From NCBI GenBank assembly GCA_902774245.1, contig CACYHQ010000002.1, positions 1 through 64,000 of the forward strand: a DNA stretch of 64,000 nt, in the 5' to 3' direction. Under the pieces are notes generated by a model. The model did not search any database, was not told the DNA's origin, and saw only the letters and a program-made list of their open reading frames with translations. This document shows, piece by piece, positions 57,171 to 64,000 of this stretch (positions are counted from its first letter, which is position 1; each line of letters begins with the position of its first letter). Source of the stretch: an uncultured bacterium (GTDB lineage: Bacteria > Verrucomicrobiota > Lentisphaeria > Victivallales > UBA1829). Position numbers and translations under genes: made by a program.

Positions 57171-58265
57171 TCAGTCCTCTTCCATCCCGTCCAGAATCTC
57201 GCGGAGCACGCGGATAAAGCCCTTGCCGTAGCGGGTGTCCGGCTCCATGTAATTCCCCTCCCCCCATTCGTTCCAGGACTTCAGGAAGATCAGATTGTGT
57301 TCGTGGTCCTTGCCGCGGCAGCTGTAAATGACCTTCTCCGCGTGCTTCCGGAACGTCTCCGGGGTGGAGTTGGTGTAGACGGAGCCTCTCCAGCCGCTTC
57401 GGGGGGAGTGATCCCAGTTCGGGATCAACGCCGGGTAGTATTTCGGGGAAAGCGCCTCGGGCGCCTCCGGGTCGAAGAAATCGTGCATGACTTTTTCGTA
57501 GTCGACATGGAACGGGATATGTCGGAACTTGCAGTAGTGTTTGACCTGGCGCAGAACGGGGTGCTTCTTGACGTCGAACTTGTGCACGATGTTCGCGCCG
57601 TCGAGACCGAGCTCCAGAACCTCCTCCGCGGCGGTCTTCTTGCCGCCCTGGCCGATGAAATAGAACGGCGGCAGACCGTTTTTCTCCGCGAGCGCCTGCC
57701 ACTGCACCATGAACTCGCGCACGCCGGGAAACTCCACGGGGCGGTAGATCATGAAGAGCGTGCGGCCCTCGACGCGGATGTAGCGCGGATCGCGGAACGC
57801 TTCAAGCAGGGAGTAGAAATGCTGCTCGTTTCCGGCGGGATCGTCGTAAATCTGTTCGGCGACCAGCTTCGGCTCGCATTCCCGGGTCTTGTCCCAGAAT
57901 TTGGAGTACCAGGACTGGTTGGCCCAGCAGAGACAGAACGGGAAATCGGGTTTTTTCAGGCGGAGGACCTCGTCAAACGGGATCGTGAGCTCCTGATGGT
58001 CCTTCGAAAACCAGTAGTGATAGTAGCAGAAGCCTTCGATCCCGGCCTCGCGCGCAAGTTCGGCCTGCGCCTCGCGCACGGATGCGTCGCGCAGGTCGTA
58101 GTAGCCCAGATCGGCCGGCACGCGCGGCTGGTCGTGTCCGCGGAAAAGCGGTTTCGCGTTGCGGACGGTGGTCCACTCGGTGAACCCTTCGCCGTACCAT
58201 TTGTCGTTGATGGGCGTCGGGTAGAACTGCGGCAGATAAAACGCGATGATACGGGGGCGGCTCAT
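57171..58265 (-). CDS. WbsX-like glycan-processing protein (GH99-like fold)
   Basis: 364 residues of the WbsX/glyco_tran_WbsX family. The start has IAFYLPQFYPTPINDKWYG and the EGFTEWTTV segment, then GIEGFCYYHYWFSK, and the late LIFLKSWNEWGEGNYMEPD that ends the barrel. Members lie in polysaccharide clusters and are thought to cut or transfer sugars. Activity here is unproven and no polysaccharide genes are next to it. Confidence 0.85.
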   Translation of the reverse strand: MSRPRIIAFYLPQFYPTPINDKWYGEGFTEWTTVRNAKPLFRGHDQPRVPADLGYYDLRDASVREAQAELAREAGIEGFCYYHYWFSKDHQELTIPFDEVLRLKKPDFPFCLCWANQSWYSKFWDKTRECEPKLVAEQIYDDPAGNEQHFYSLLEAFRDPRYIRVEGRTLFMIYRPVEFPGVREFMVQWQALAEKNGLPPFYFIGQGGKKTAAEEVLELGLDGANIVHKFDVKKHPVLRQVKHYCKFRHIPFHVDYEKVMHDFFDPEAPEALSPKYYPALIPNWDHSPRSGWRGSVYTNSTPETFRKHAEKVIYSCRGKDHEHNLIFLKSWNEWGEGNYMEPDTRYGKGFIRVLREILDGMEED

Positions 58266-58312
58266 GCTGCTGAGGGGATTCGTTCGGATTGATTGTCAGG
58301 CGGGCGAGGCGG

Positions 58313-59242
58313 TCACTCCGCCGTGCAGCGCGTGAACGAAACGAGTTCGGCAGGGGACCGTTTGATCACCAGCACGAAGATCCAGGCGAAGGAATAGGTC
58401 AGGAGCGTCAGCAGGACGGAGACGAACACCTGGAAGCCGTTCAGTTCGACACGGACGTCCCTGGCGTTGTTGAGAATCAGGCCGTTCTTCCGCATGCCGC
58501 GCGTCTGGCCGTGGGCGCAGAGGCCCCAGCCGAGCATGACGAATTCCCACGCGAAGAAGAGGAGCGCCGTGCCGACTGCGATGCGTCCGGCTGTGGCGGC
58601 CTTGATCCAGACGGCCTTGCCTTTCCTGGCGGAGAGGCAGATGTAATTATAATTATCCTTCGCGGCTTCTTCAGAAAGGAAGAACGAACCGGCATGGTAT
58701 CCGGCTTCCTTGTCGAGCTGGGCGAACGTGGCCGGATATGCATCCTTGACGAGACGAATATGTGCGCCGCCTGCTTCCGCCGATTTTTCCACCGCTTTCG
58801 ACGGTGGCGGCAGGGAGGACGCGCCTGCCATGGCAATCATGTAGACCGCTGCGATGGCGGCGATCTCCAGCGGGACCGCCTTGAACAGCGCAAAGACGAA
58901 GTCGATGAAGAACGCTTTGAGGCGGGCTGCCGGAGCGGCCGGCTTCGCCACGAATTTCTCCTCTTCGGCAAGCGCGACCTTCTGCTGGTCGGTCAGCTCC
59001 TGCGAGGAGAAAATGCTGATGTCGCGCGCCTGCGCGGCATTCATCGCGAGGCGCTTGCGCTGTTCGTCGAGCAGATTGGTGAGGAAATCGAATTTCGCGG
59101 CGGTGGACCAGGACGGCATGGGGGATTTCTTCATGGGGCACGTGCCCGTGACCTGATCGGATTCGACGAGAGCGGCGACGTCGGATTCCTCAAGCCTGAG
59201 GTGCTCGACGCCTTTCACGTCCTTGACATCATAATTCGCCAT
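58313..59242 (-). CDS. RDD-like membrane protein
   Basis: 309 residues from the ATG at 59242. The cytoplasmic N-terminus (about 100 residues) may act as a sensor or binding part. It is followed by RLKAFFIDFVFALFK, the R-x3-(F)FID motif of RDD proteins, and three or four helices ending with FAWIFVLVIKRSPAE. A long loop between helices (about 140-220) carries a Cys. Earlier in-frame codons lie upstream of the promoter. Function unknown. Confidence 0.65.
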   Translation of the reverse strand: MANYDVKDVKGVEHLRLEESDVAALVESDQVTGTCPMKKSPMPSWSTAAKFDFLTNLLDEQRKRLAMNAAQARDISIFSSQELTDQQKVALAEEEKFVAKPAAPAARLKAFFIDFVFALFKAVPLEIAAIAAVYMIAMAGASSLPPPSKAVEKSAEAGGAHIRLVKDAYPATFAQLDKEAGYHAGSFFLSEEAAKDNYNYICLSARKGKAVWIKAATAGRIAVGTALLFFAWEFVMLGWGLCAHGQTRGMRKNGLILNNARDVRVELNGFQVFVSVLLTLLTYSFAWIFVLVIKRSPAELVSFTRCTAE

Positions 59243-59297
59243 AATCGGGACCTGTTTCGTTATCGTTAAATTGAAGTAAAAACCTTTTGAAGATAAT

Positions 59298-59326
59298 AAG
59301 ATAGCCGTATCAGGACGATTTTTCAA
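59298..59326 (-). promoter_or_regulatory. Promoter of the RDD-like gene
   Basis: On the minus strand, TTGAAA, 17 bases, TATCTT. Confidence 0.5.
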
Positions 59327-59448
59327 GCATGATTCCGCAAAAAACGGAAAAAAGGCGGCAGTGCCGGAACAGCCGTGCGGCAAAAATGCTAATCCTGTGC
59401 CTCCCGAGTATACACACAGGGCAACAAAACCACCAAATCCCGTGCCGC

Positions 59449-59520
59449 CCGCGCATACGCGCATGTTTCTGTCAAAACAGGTTCCTTTTGACAGAAACTT
59501 GACCGAGACTTCAGGATGCT
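59449..59520. repeat. Palindromic intergenic repeat, copy 1
   Basis: 72 bases, nearly identical to 59642-59714. It contains a perfect 13-base inverted repeat, GTTTCTGTCAAAA and TTTTGACAGAAAC, with an eight-base loop, and starts CCCGCGCATACGCGCA. It lies in a 638-base stretch (59243-59880) without a real gene. Confidence 0.8.
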
Positions 59521-59641
59521 CTACCCTGACTGCTCGCCCAGCTGTGGATTTTTTCTTATATCGGCTTCGATCACACCTGTTCCTCCATCCAAGTCTTTTC
59601 ATCGGCTCTGCCAGTCTCAATCTTTCCCCCAAAAAACGCCT

Positions 59642-59714
59642 CCCGCGCATACGCGCAAGTTTCTGTCAAAACAAATTCCTTTTGACAGAAACTTGACCGG
59701 GAACTCCAGGATGC
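59642..59714. repeat. Palindromic intergenic repeat, copy 2
   Basis: Same 13-base stem with an eight-base loop (59659-59692) and same start. Differences from copy 1 are few and mostly in the loop and right flank. The rest of the intergenic region shows only AT- and CT-rich sequence. Confidence 0.8.
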
Positions 59715-59813
59715 AGTTTTCTTCAAAAAACGAATCCGCTATCCCCTGCCTTTGTCCCTCCTTCCTTTTGCTTTTTCCTTTTTCCCAAACAACTTCATTC
59801 GTTGTTTCCCAGC

Positions 59814-59841
59814 TTGACATTCCGCCGCCGCATTTTATATT
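59814..59841 (+). promoter_or_regulatory. Promoter of the lplT-like gene
   Basis: TTGACA, 16 bases, TATATT, 40 bases before the start. Confidence 0.75.
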
Positions 59842-59880
59842 ATATCCGTCAAAAACCCTTTCAACCCCGATCTCACCGAC

Positions 59881-61164
59881 ATGTTTTTTTCACGCAGATT
59901 CTTTCCGTTCTTCCTGACGTTCTTCTTCGGCGCGTTCAACGACAACCTGTTCCGCAGCGCGCTGATCATCATGATCTCCTATCAGTCCGGCTACTCGTCC
60001 GGCACGGCCAACGCTCTCACCTTTACGGCGATGGCGCTCCTCATGCTCCCGTATTTCCCGTTCTCCGCCACCGCGGGCCAGCTCGCCGACAAGTTCCCGC
60101 GCCACAAGCTGTTCCGCTTCTGCAAGATCATGGAGTTCGTGCTCATGGTCCCGGTCTTTTTCATTTTCATCCGCGGGAGCGTCTGGCCTCTCCTTATCCT
60201 GCTGTTCTTCATGGGTACGCAATCCACGCTCTTCAGCCCGCTCAAATACGCCTACATCCCGCAGATGCTGGAGAAAAGCGAGCTGCTGCGCGGCAACGCC
60301 TACGTGAATGCGGGGACCTATGTGGCGGTCATCTTCGGCGCGGTACTCGGCAATTACCTGATCACGATCCCGCACGGCGGACTTGTGACCGGCGCGGTCA
60401 TCCTGCTCATGGCGGTCCTCGGCCTCTGCGGAGCCTTCCTCATCCCGGAGATGAAGCCGGAGTCCCCCTCGCTGCGTATCGACCCGAACCTGATCCGCGC
60501 CTCGTGGGACGTCCTGCGGGCGGTGTTCCGCGACAGCGTTCTGACGCACTGCGTGCTCGGGCTTTCGACGTTCTGGATGACGGCGGCGCTGTACGTGTCG
60601 CTGCTGGCGGGATTCTGCAAGGACGTGCTGAACGCCACATCGAACCTCGTCCCGGTCCTCTACCTGCTCTTCTCGGCGGGCGTCGCGATCGGGTCCGTAC
60701 TGTGCCAGACCGCGGGACGACGCCGACCCGTGATGCCGCTCGTCTCGCCCGCGCTGGTCCTCATGGCGTTCTTCACGCTCGACCTGTTCTTCGCGGCGCG
60801 TTCCTGGTCGCATGCTCCGGGCGAGCCCGAAACGCTCTTTTCCGTTGCCGATTTCTTCCGGTTTTCCGCCTCCTGGCGGATCGCCGGCGACCTGGTCCTG
60901 CTCGCGGCATGCGGCGGGTTCTACTCCGTCCCGCTGAACGCCCTGCTCCAGCACAAAGCCGACCCGAGGGAGGTCGCGCGCGCCGTCGCCGCAAACAATA
61001 TCGTGAACTCGTTTGCGATCGCGATCGGCACGGTCGTGACCGCACAGCTCATGGCGCAAGGACTTCTCTCCACGGTCGGCGTGCTCGCGCTCGTCGCCGG
61101 AGTCAATTTCCTGACGGCGCTTTATCTGCTCCCGATCCGCAAGGAACGCCTTCCGCGCACATAA
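59881..61164 (+). CDS. LplT-like MFS transporter
   Basis: 427 residues, about twelve helices, major facilitator superfamily. FGAFNDNLFRSALIIMISYQ near the start and QSTLFSPLKYAYIPQM are the hallmarks of the lysophospholipid transporter LplT and its relatives. LplT flips lysophospholipids to the inner face for re-acylation by Aas; no acyltransferase domain or gene follows here, so the substrate is a guess. Confidence 0.82.
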   Translation: MFFSRRFFPFFLTFFFGAFNDNLFRSALIIMISYQSGYSSGTANALTFTAMALLMLPYFPFSATAGQLADKFPRHKLFRFCKIMEFVLMVPVFFIFIRGSVWPLLILLFFMGTQSTLFSPLKYAYIPQMLEKSELLRGNAYVNAGTYVAVIFGAVLGNYLITIPHGGLVTGAVILLMAVLGLCGAFLIPEMKPESPSLRIDPNLIRASWDVLRAVFRDSVLTHCVLGLSTFWMTAALYVSLLAGFCKDVLNATSNLVPVLYLLFSAGVAIGSVLCQTAGRRRPVMPLVSPALVLMAFFTLDLFFAARSWSHAPGEPETLFSVADFFRFSASWRIAGDLVLLAACGGFYSVPLNALLQHKADPREVARAVAANNIVNSFAIAIGTVVTAQLMAQGLLSTVGVLALVAGVNFLTALYLLPIRKERLPRT

Positions 61165-61188
61165 AAAATCCCCTCCGGAAAGAGGGGA
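61163..61188 (-). terminator. Terminator of the BrkB-family gene
   Basis: On the minus strand, TCCCCTC, small loop, GAGGGGA, then TTTTTT. It lies between the two converging genes. Confidence 0.8.
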
Positions 61189-61221
61189 CATGTGTCTTTC
61201 AAACAAATGGAAATGGGCGCA

Positions 61222-62673
61222 TCAGGCTTTCGCCGCGGCCTTTTCCGCTTCCAGCTGCGCTTCCGGCGTGAAGGTCACGAGCGGAGCGTTCGCGGAATCC
61301 TTTTCCGCCGACGACCAGAGATCGGCCAGAAGCTTTTCGGCCTCGGCGGCGTTCTCGGACCGGTAGCCGCTGTCGCCGATGTTGGAGAGACGTTCCAGGA
61401 TGGTCGTCGGGATGAAGTCTCCGAGCGGGACTTTGGTCATGAAGGCGTCGTCGCGGCGGCGGTCGAACGTTACTTCAATTACAAGCCCGGCTGTGATCAG
61501 GTCGTTCAGCACGGCACGCGCGATGCGGATCGGGATTTCCAGTTTGCCGGAAATGTCCGTGATGGTCACAGCGCCGGCCCGGTTGTTGAACGCGTCGCCG
61601 AGAAGCTTCATAATGCGGAGGGCGCAGATGGAGCGGTAGTGCATGCAGAGGGGCTGGTCGCCGGGATAATATTCATAGTAGTTGACGTTCTGGACGGCGA
61701 ACGCGAACTGCGCGCCGAGGAGGATCACGGTCCAGGTAGCCTGAAGCCAGAGGAGGAAGAACGGCAGCGCGGCGAAGCTTCCGTAAACCTTGTTGTAGCT
61801 CGTCAGGATCGTCTGCAGGAACATGTAGATGTACTGGGTGACGATGAGGAGCGTGCCGGTCAGGATCGCGCCGGCGAGGGCGGCTTTCGGCTTGACGCGG
61901 GTGTTCGGGATAAAGAGGTAGAGGAAAAAGAACATGACCCAGGAAAGCACGACCGGGAAAACGTAACGGATGGCGTCAAGCAGGTAGCTTTTTCCGGGCA
62001 GCCACTCGAAGCCCTCGATGCTGGCCATGCCGAAAGTATTGAGGCCGAGGAGAAGCACCGCGAAGACGGGGCAGAGGAGCAGCAGCGTGATGTAGTCGCT
62101 GAGTTTGCGGAGCATGGGCCGCCCCTGTTTGATGCCCCAGATGTCGTTGAACGAGCTTTCAATGTTGGCCAGCAGTTTCAGCGCCGTGAAGAACAGCATG
62201 CCCACGCCGATGCCCGTGATGACGCCGCCCGCCGCGACCTTGAGCGTGGTGTCCGCAAAGTTCAGGATCCATTCGGCGACCTCCTCCTGCCCGACGAAGC
62301 TCTCGACAAGCTTTTCACGGAGCATTTCCTCGAAGTTGAAGCCGCGCGCGATGCCGAGGAGAAGCGCGACGAGCGGGACGACGGACATGAGGGTGAGGAA
62401 GGTCAGCGAGGACGCCCGCAGCCCGCATTTGTTCTTGATGAAGTTCTTGCCAGTCAGCAGAAGGACGCGTTCGATGGCGAGCGGGAAGGCTTTGCTCTTC
62501 GGCAGGTCAGCCGTACGGACGTTCCAGACCATCTGTTCGATCTGCTTCAGCGGGGCGGAATCGTTTTTGGCCGGCTGTTCCGCGACGTTCAATGCGGAGT
62601 TCGTGGCGGACGGATTGTCCGTACGGACATCGGCGGCCGTCTGTTCGGGTTCTTTTTTTGAGGCTGGTTTCAT
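61222..62673 (-). CDS. YihY/BrkB-family membrane protein
   Basis: 483 residues. A long hydrophilic N-terminus (about 70) is followed by the YihY/BrkB (formerly RNase BN) membrane domain with six helices: KNKCGLRASSLTFLTLMSVVP, FNDIWGIKQGRPMLRKLSDY, and SFAALPFFLLWLQATWTVIL. The C-terminus (about 345-483) is soluble and includes a winged-helix-like part. GGAG precedes the ATG. Often annotated as a transporter or envelope protein; function not settled. Confidence 0.87.
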   Translation of the reverse strand: MKPASKKEPEQTAADVRTDNPSATNSALNVAEQPAKNDSAPLKQIEQMVWNVRTADLPKSKAFPLAIERVLLLTGKNFIKNKCGLRASSLTFLTLMSVVPLVALLLGIARGFNFEEMLREKLVESFVGQEEVAEWILNFADTTLKVAAGGVITGIGVGMLFFTALKLLANIESSFNDIWGIKQGRPMLRKLSDYITLLLLCPVFAVLLLGLNTFGMASIEGFEWLPGKSYLLDAIRYVFPVVLSWVMFFFLYLFIPNTRVKPKAALAGAILTGTLLIVTQYIYMFLQTILTSYNKVYGSFAALPFFLLWLQATWTVILLGAQFAFAVQNVNYYEYYPGDQPLCMHYRSICALRIMKLLGDAFNNRAGAVTITDISGKLEIPIRIARAVLNDLITAGLVIEVTFDRRRDDAFMTKVPLGDFIPTTILERLSNIGDSGYRSENAAEAEKLLADLWSSAEKDSANAPLVTFTPEAQLEAEKAAAKA

Positions 62674-62712
62674 GTTAAATCTCCGTATGTGAGGGGGATG
62701 AAAAAACGTGGT

Positions 62713-63588
62713 TTAACTTGCGGCGGCGGGTTCCGGTCCGGGCAAAGGAAGCTCGGCTGGGACCGTTTCCTCCATCGGCACGGACGCCGGAGCGGGAGTC
62801 TTATCGGAAGAAGCCGGCCAGAGAAGTTTGACCGCGGAAGCAATGACGATGATCTCAATAATGATCTCGAAGAAGCGCTGCGGAGCGCGTTTCACGAAGA
62901 GCACGCCCAGAAACGCTCCGATCAGGATGAGCGGAAGCATCGGGAGTACGGCGTACAGGACGGCGGATGAGACGCGTCCCTCGAAACAGAACACCGGGAG
63001 CTTGGTCCAGTTCATGATCATGAAGAACCAGGCGCACGTGCCGACGTAGCGGTCCTTCGGCAGTTTCATGCTCAGCAGATACAGCGCCATCACGGGCCCG
63101 GCGGCGTTCGCCACCTGCGTGGTGAATCCGGCGGTAAGCCCGACGACGGCGGAAAACGCCCAGTGGCTCGGAACGGGCGCATGCTTGAAAAAGGCAACTC
63201 GGATCAGATGAACGGCAGCCAGCAGGAGAATGATCCAGCCAATCATGATGCGCAGATGTTCCGGCTTGTGCAGGAAGCGCAGAGTCACGAACCCGAGCGC
63301 AAGCCCGAGCATAGTATAGGGGAGCAGACGGACCACGATCTTCCAGTCGGCGTTGCGGCGGTAGTACGACACCGCGAAGATGTCGCCCGCGCAGATCATG
63401 AGCAGCATCACGCCCGTCGCGAAGCCAGGATTCAGGTCGAACGCCACCGCGAGCAGGATCACGGGGAGCATGCCGAGTCCGGGGATGCCGGACTTGTTCA
63501 CGCCCACGAGCAGCGCCGAAACGGCGAGGATCGCCAGCTGGAACGCCGTCATGTCGGGGAAACAGAACGCCATGAAGTCGGAAAACAT
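62713..63588 (-). CDS. TauE/SafE-family permease
   Basis: 291 residues, about eight helices. The start has VGVNKSGIPGLGMLPVILLA, a family motif, followed by NPGFATGVMLLMICAGDIFA, and the second half has AGFTTQVANAAGPVMALYLL. These proteins export sulfur-containing or organic anions such as sulfite or sulfoacetate. Its ATG overlaps the stop of the preceding gene (TAATG), so the two are coupled. Confidence 0.85.
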   Translation of the reverse strand: MFSDFMAFCFPDMTAFQLAILAVSALLVGVNKSGIPGLGMLPVILLAVAFDLNPGFATGVMLLMICAGDIFAVSYYRRNADWKIVVRLLPYTMLGLALGFVTLRFLHKPEHLRIMIGWIILLLAAVHLIRVAFFKHAPVPSHWAFSAVVGLTAGFTTQVANAAGPVMALYLLSMKLPKDRYVGTCAWFFMIMNWTKLPVFCFEGRVSSAVLYAVLPMLPLILIGAFLGVLFVKRAPQRFFEIIIEIIVIASAVKLLWPASSDKTPAPASVPMEETVPAELPLPGPEPAAAS

Positions 63589-64000
63589 TACAGGAGGCCC
63601 TCCTGTTCCTCGTTCAGACGGTCGAAGAACGCCCGCATGAACGCCGCCCGGTCGGCGGCAAAGCGCCGCGCGGAACCGGTCAGCAGATGGTCCGGGAGCC
63701 CGCGCAGCTTCACGAGGTACTCGCGGTAGGCGGAATCCTGGTTGGAATACGATTCGGAGGCGAGGGCGACCTCTTCGGAATTGTGCAGGCAGGCCCCGAT
63801 GCGTCCGGCGAAGTGGAACGCGCGCGCCACACCGAACGCGCCAAGCGAATCAAGCTTGTCCGCGTCGTACACGATGCGGGCTTCGAGCGTGGCGGGCTTC
63901 AGATTGCCGCGGTAACGGTGCGTCCGCACGATCTCCGACACATGCCGGATGAACGCCTCGTCCTCGCAACCCTCCTCCTCAAGGATGCGGCGGGATTTCT
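63588..64000 (-). CDS. HD-domain hydrolase (C-terminal part, cut by the window)
   Basis: The frame is open to the right edge, and the first visible residues (RRILEEEGCEDEAFIRHV) belong to it, so the true start is outside. The segment EARIVYDADKLDSLGAFGVA carries the second half of the HD site (Asp in DADKLD), as in YedJ-like predicted phosphohydrolases. The substrate is unknown. It is coupled to the TauE/SafE gene by TAATG. Confidence 0.8.
   Translation of the reverse strand, partial: KSRRILEEEGCEDEAFIRHVSEIVRTHRYRGNLKPATLEARIVYDADKLDSLGAFGVARAFHFAGRIGACLHNSEEVALASESYSNQDSAYREYLVKLRGLPDHLLTGSARRFAADRAAFMRAFFDRLNEEQEGLL

Noticed and set aside
59361..59917. Plus-strand frames of 111-133 codons in the intergenic stretch
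   Set aside because: Their repeated peptide segments simply translate the two palindromic repeats.

Overview
The window is chromosomal DNA from a GC-rich Gram-negative anaerobe. It carries signal peptides, lipoboxes, an outer-membrane lipid-transport module, a 2-oxoacid:ferredoxin oxidoreductase, arabinose catabolism, several family 43 glycoside hydrolases and a FTLVELF-type pilin-like protein. That mix fits Lentisphaerota (Victivallis-like gut bacteria), but this is an inference from gene content; no rRNA gene is present to prove it.

Layout. 1-11.4 kb: end of a Gly/Arg-rich secreted protein, tRNA-Leu, a three-gene envelope operon (5'-nucleotidase-like, lipoprotein, GT39), purA, rodA, a membrane-anchored FGE-domain protein, mnmG and an orphan OppC-type permease. 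11.58-23.16 kb: an integrated island in the 3' end of tRNA-Arg(ACG), bounded by a 29-bp near-perfect repeat (19 bp exact). It carries a tyrosine integrase, a complete type I restriction-modification system (hsdR-hsdM-hsdS), a sliding-clamp-like protein, two replication proteins resembling inovirus Gp2/YfjJ, two small envelope proteins, and a promoter driving a probably structured, apparently non-coding RNA that runs into the left att site. 23.2-34.6 kb: araB-araD-araA, a frameshifted pilin-like gene, a sodium/solute symporter with a long amphipathic tail, a secreted LEA-like repeat protein and a secreted two-domain GH43. Together these form an arabinan/arabinose utilisation locus.

35-40.5 kb: redox genes: a VorDB(AC)-type oxidoreductase with fused beta and gamma subunits, an EFR1-type flavodoxin-ferredoxin, a nitroreductase and a secreted flavodoxin-glutathione peroxidase fusion. 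41-47.5 kb: a regulator with two MarR domains in one chain, a lipoprotein esterase, and a ydbH-ynbE-ydbL module for lipid transport between membranes. 47.6-49.4 kb: an AT-rich HNH endonuclease gene and a TraX-like gene. 49.5-58.3 kb: a GH43-CBM6 enzyme, an NAD(P)H oxidoreductase, tRNA-Pro, nspC (polyamines), a pair of secreted cysteine-rich zinc peptidases resembling DA1 with a membrane protein, a MarR regulator, tRNA-Ser and a WbsX-like protein. 58.3-64 kb: an RDD-like membrane protein, a repeat-bearing intergenic region, an LplT-like transporter, a YihY/BrkB protein, a TauE/SafE permease and a truncated HD-domain protein.

One promoter form recurs on both strands: TTGAtT or TTGACA, 16-17 bases, then TATATT or a close variant, usually TATAGT. 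It precedes five tRNA genes and most operons, including those of the island, and fixes several start codons. No CRISPR array, rRNA operon or intact transposase gene was seen.
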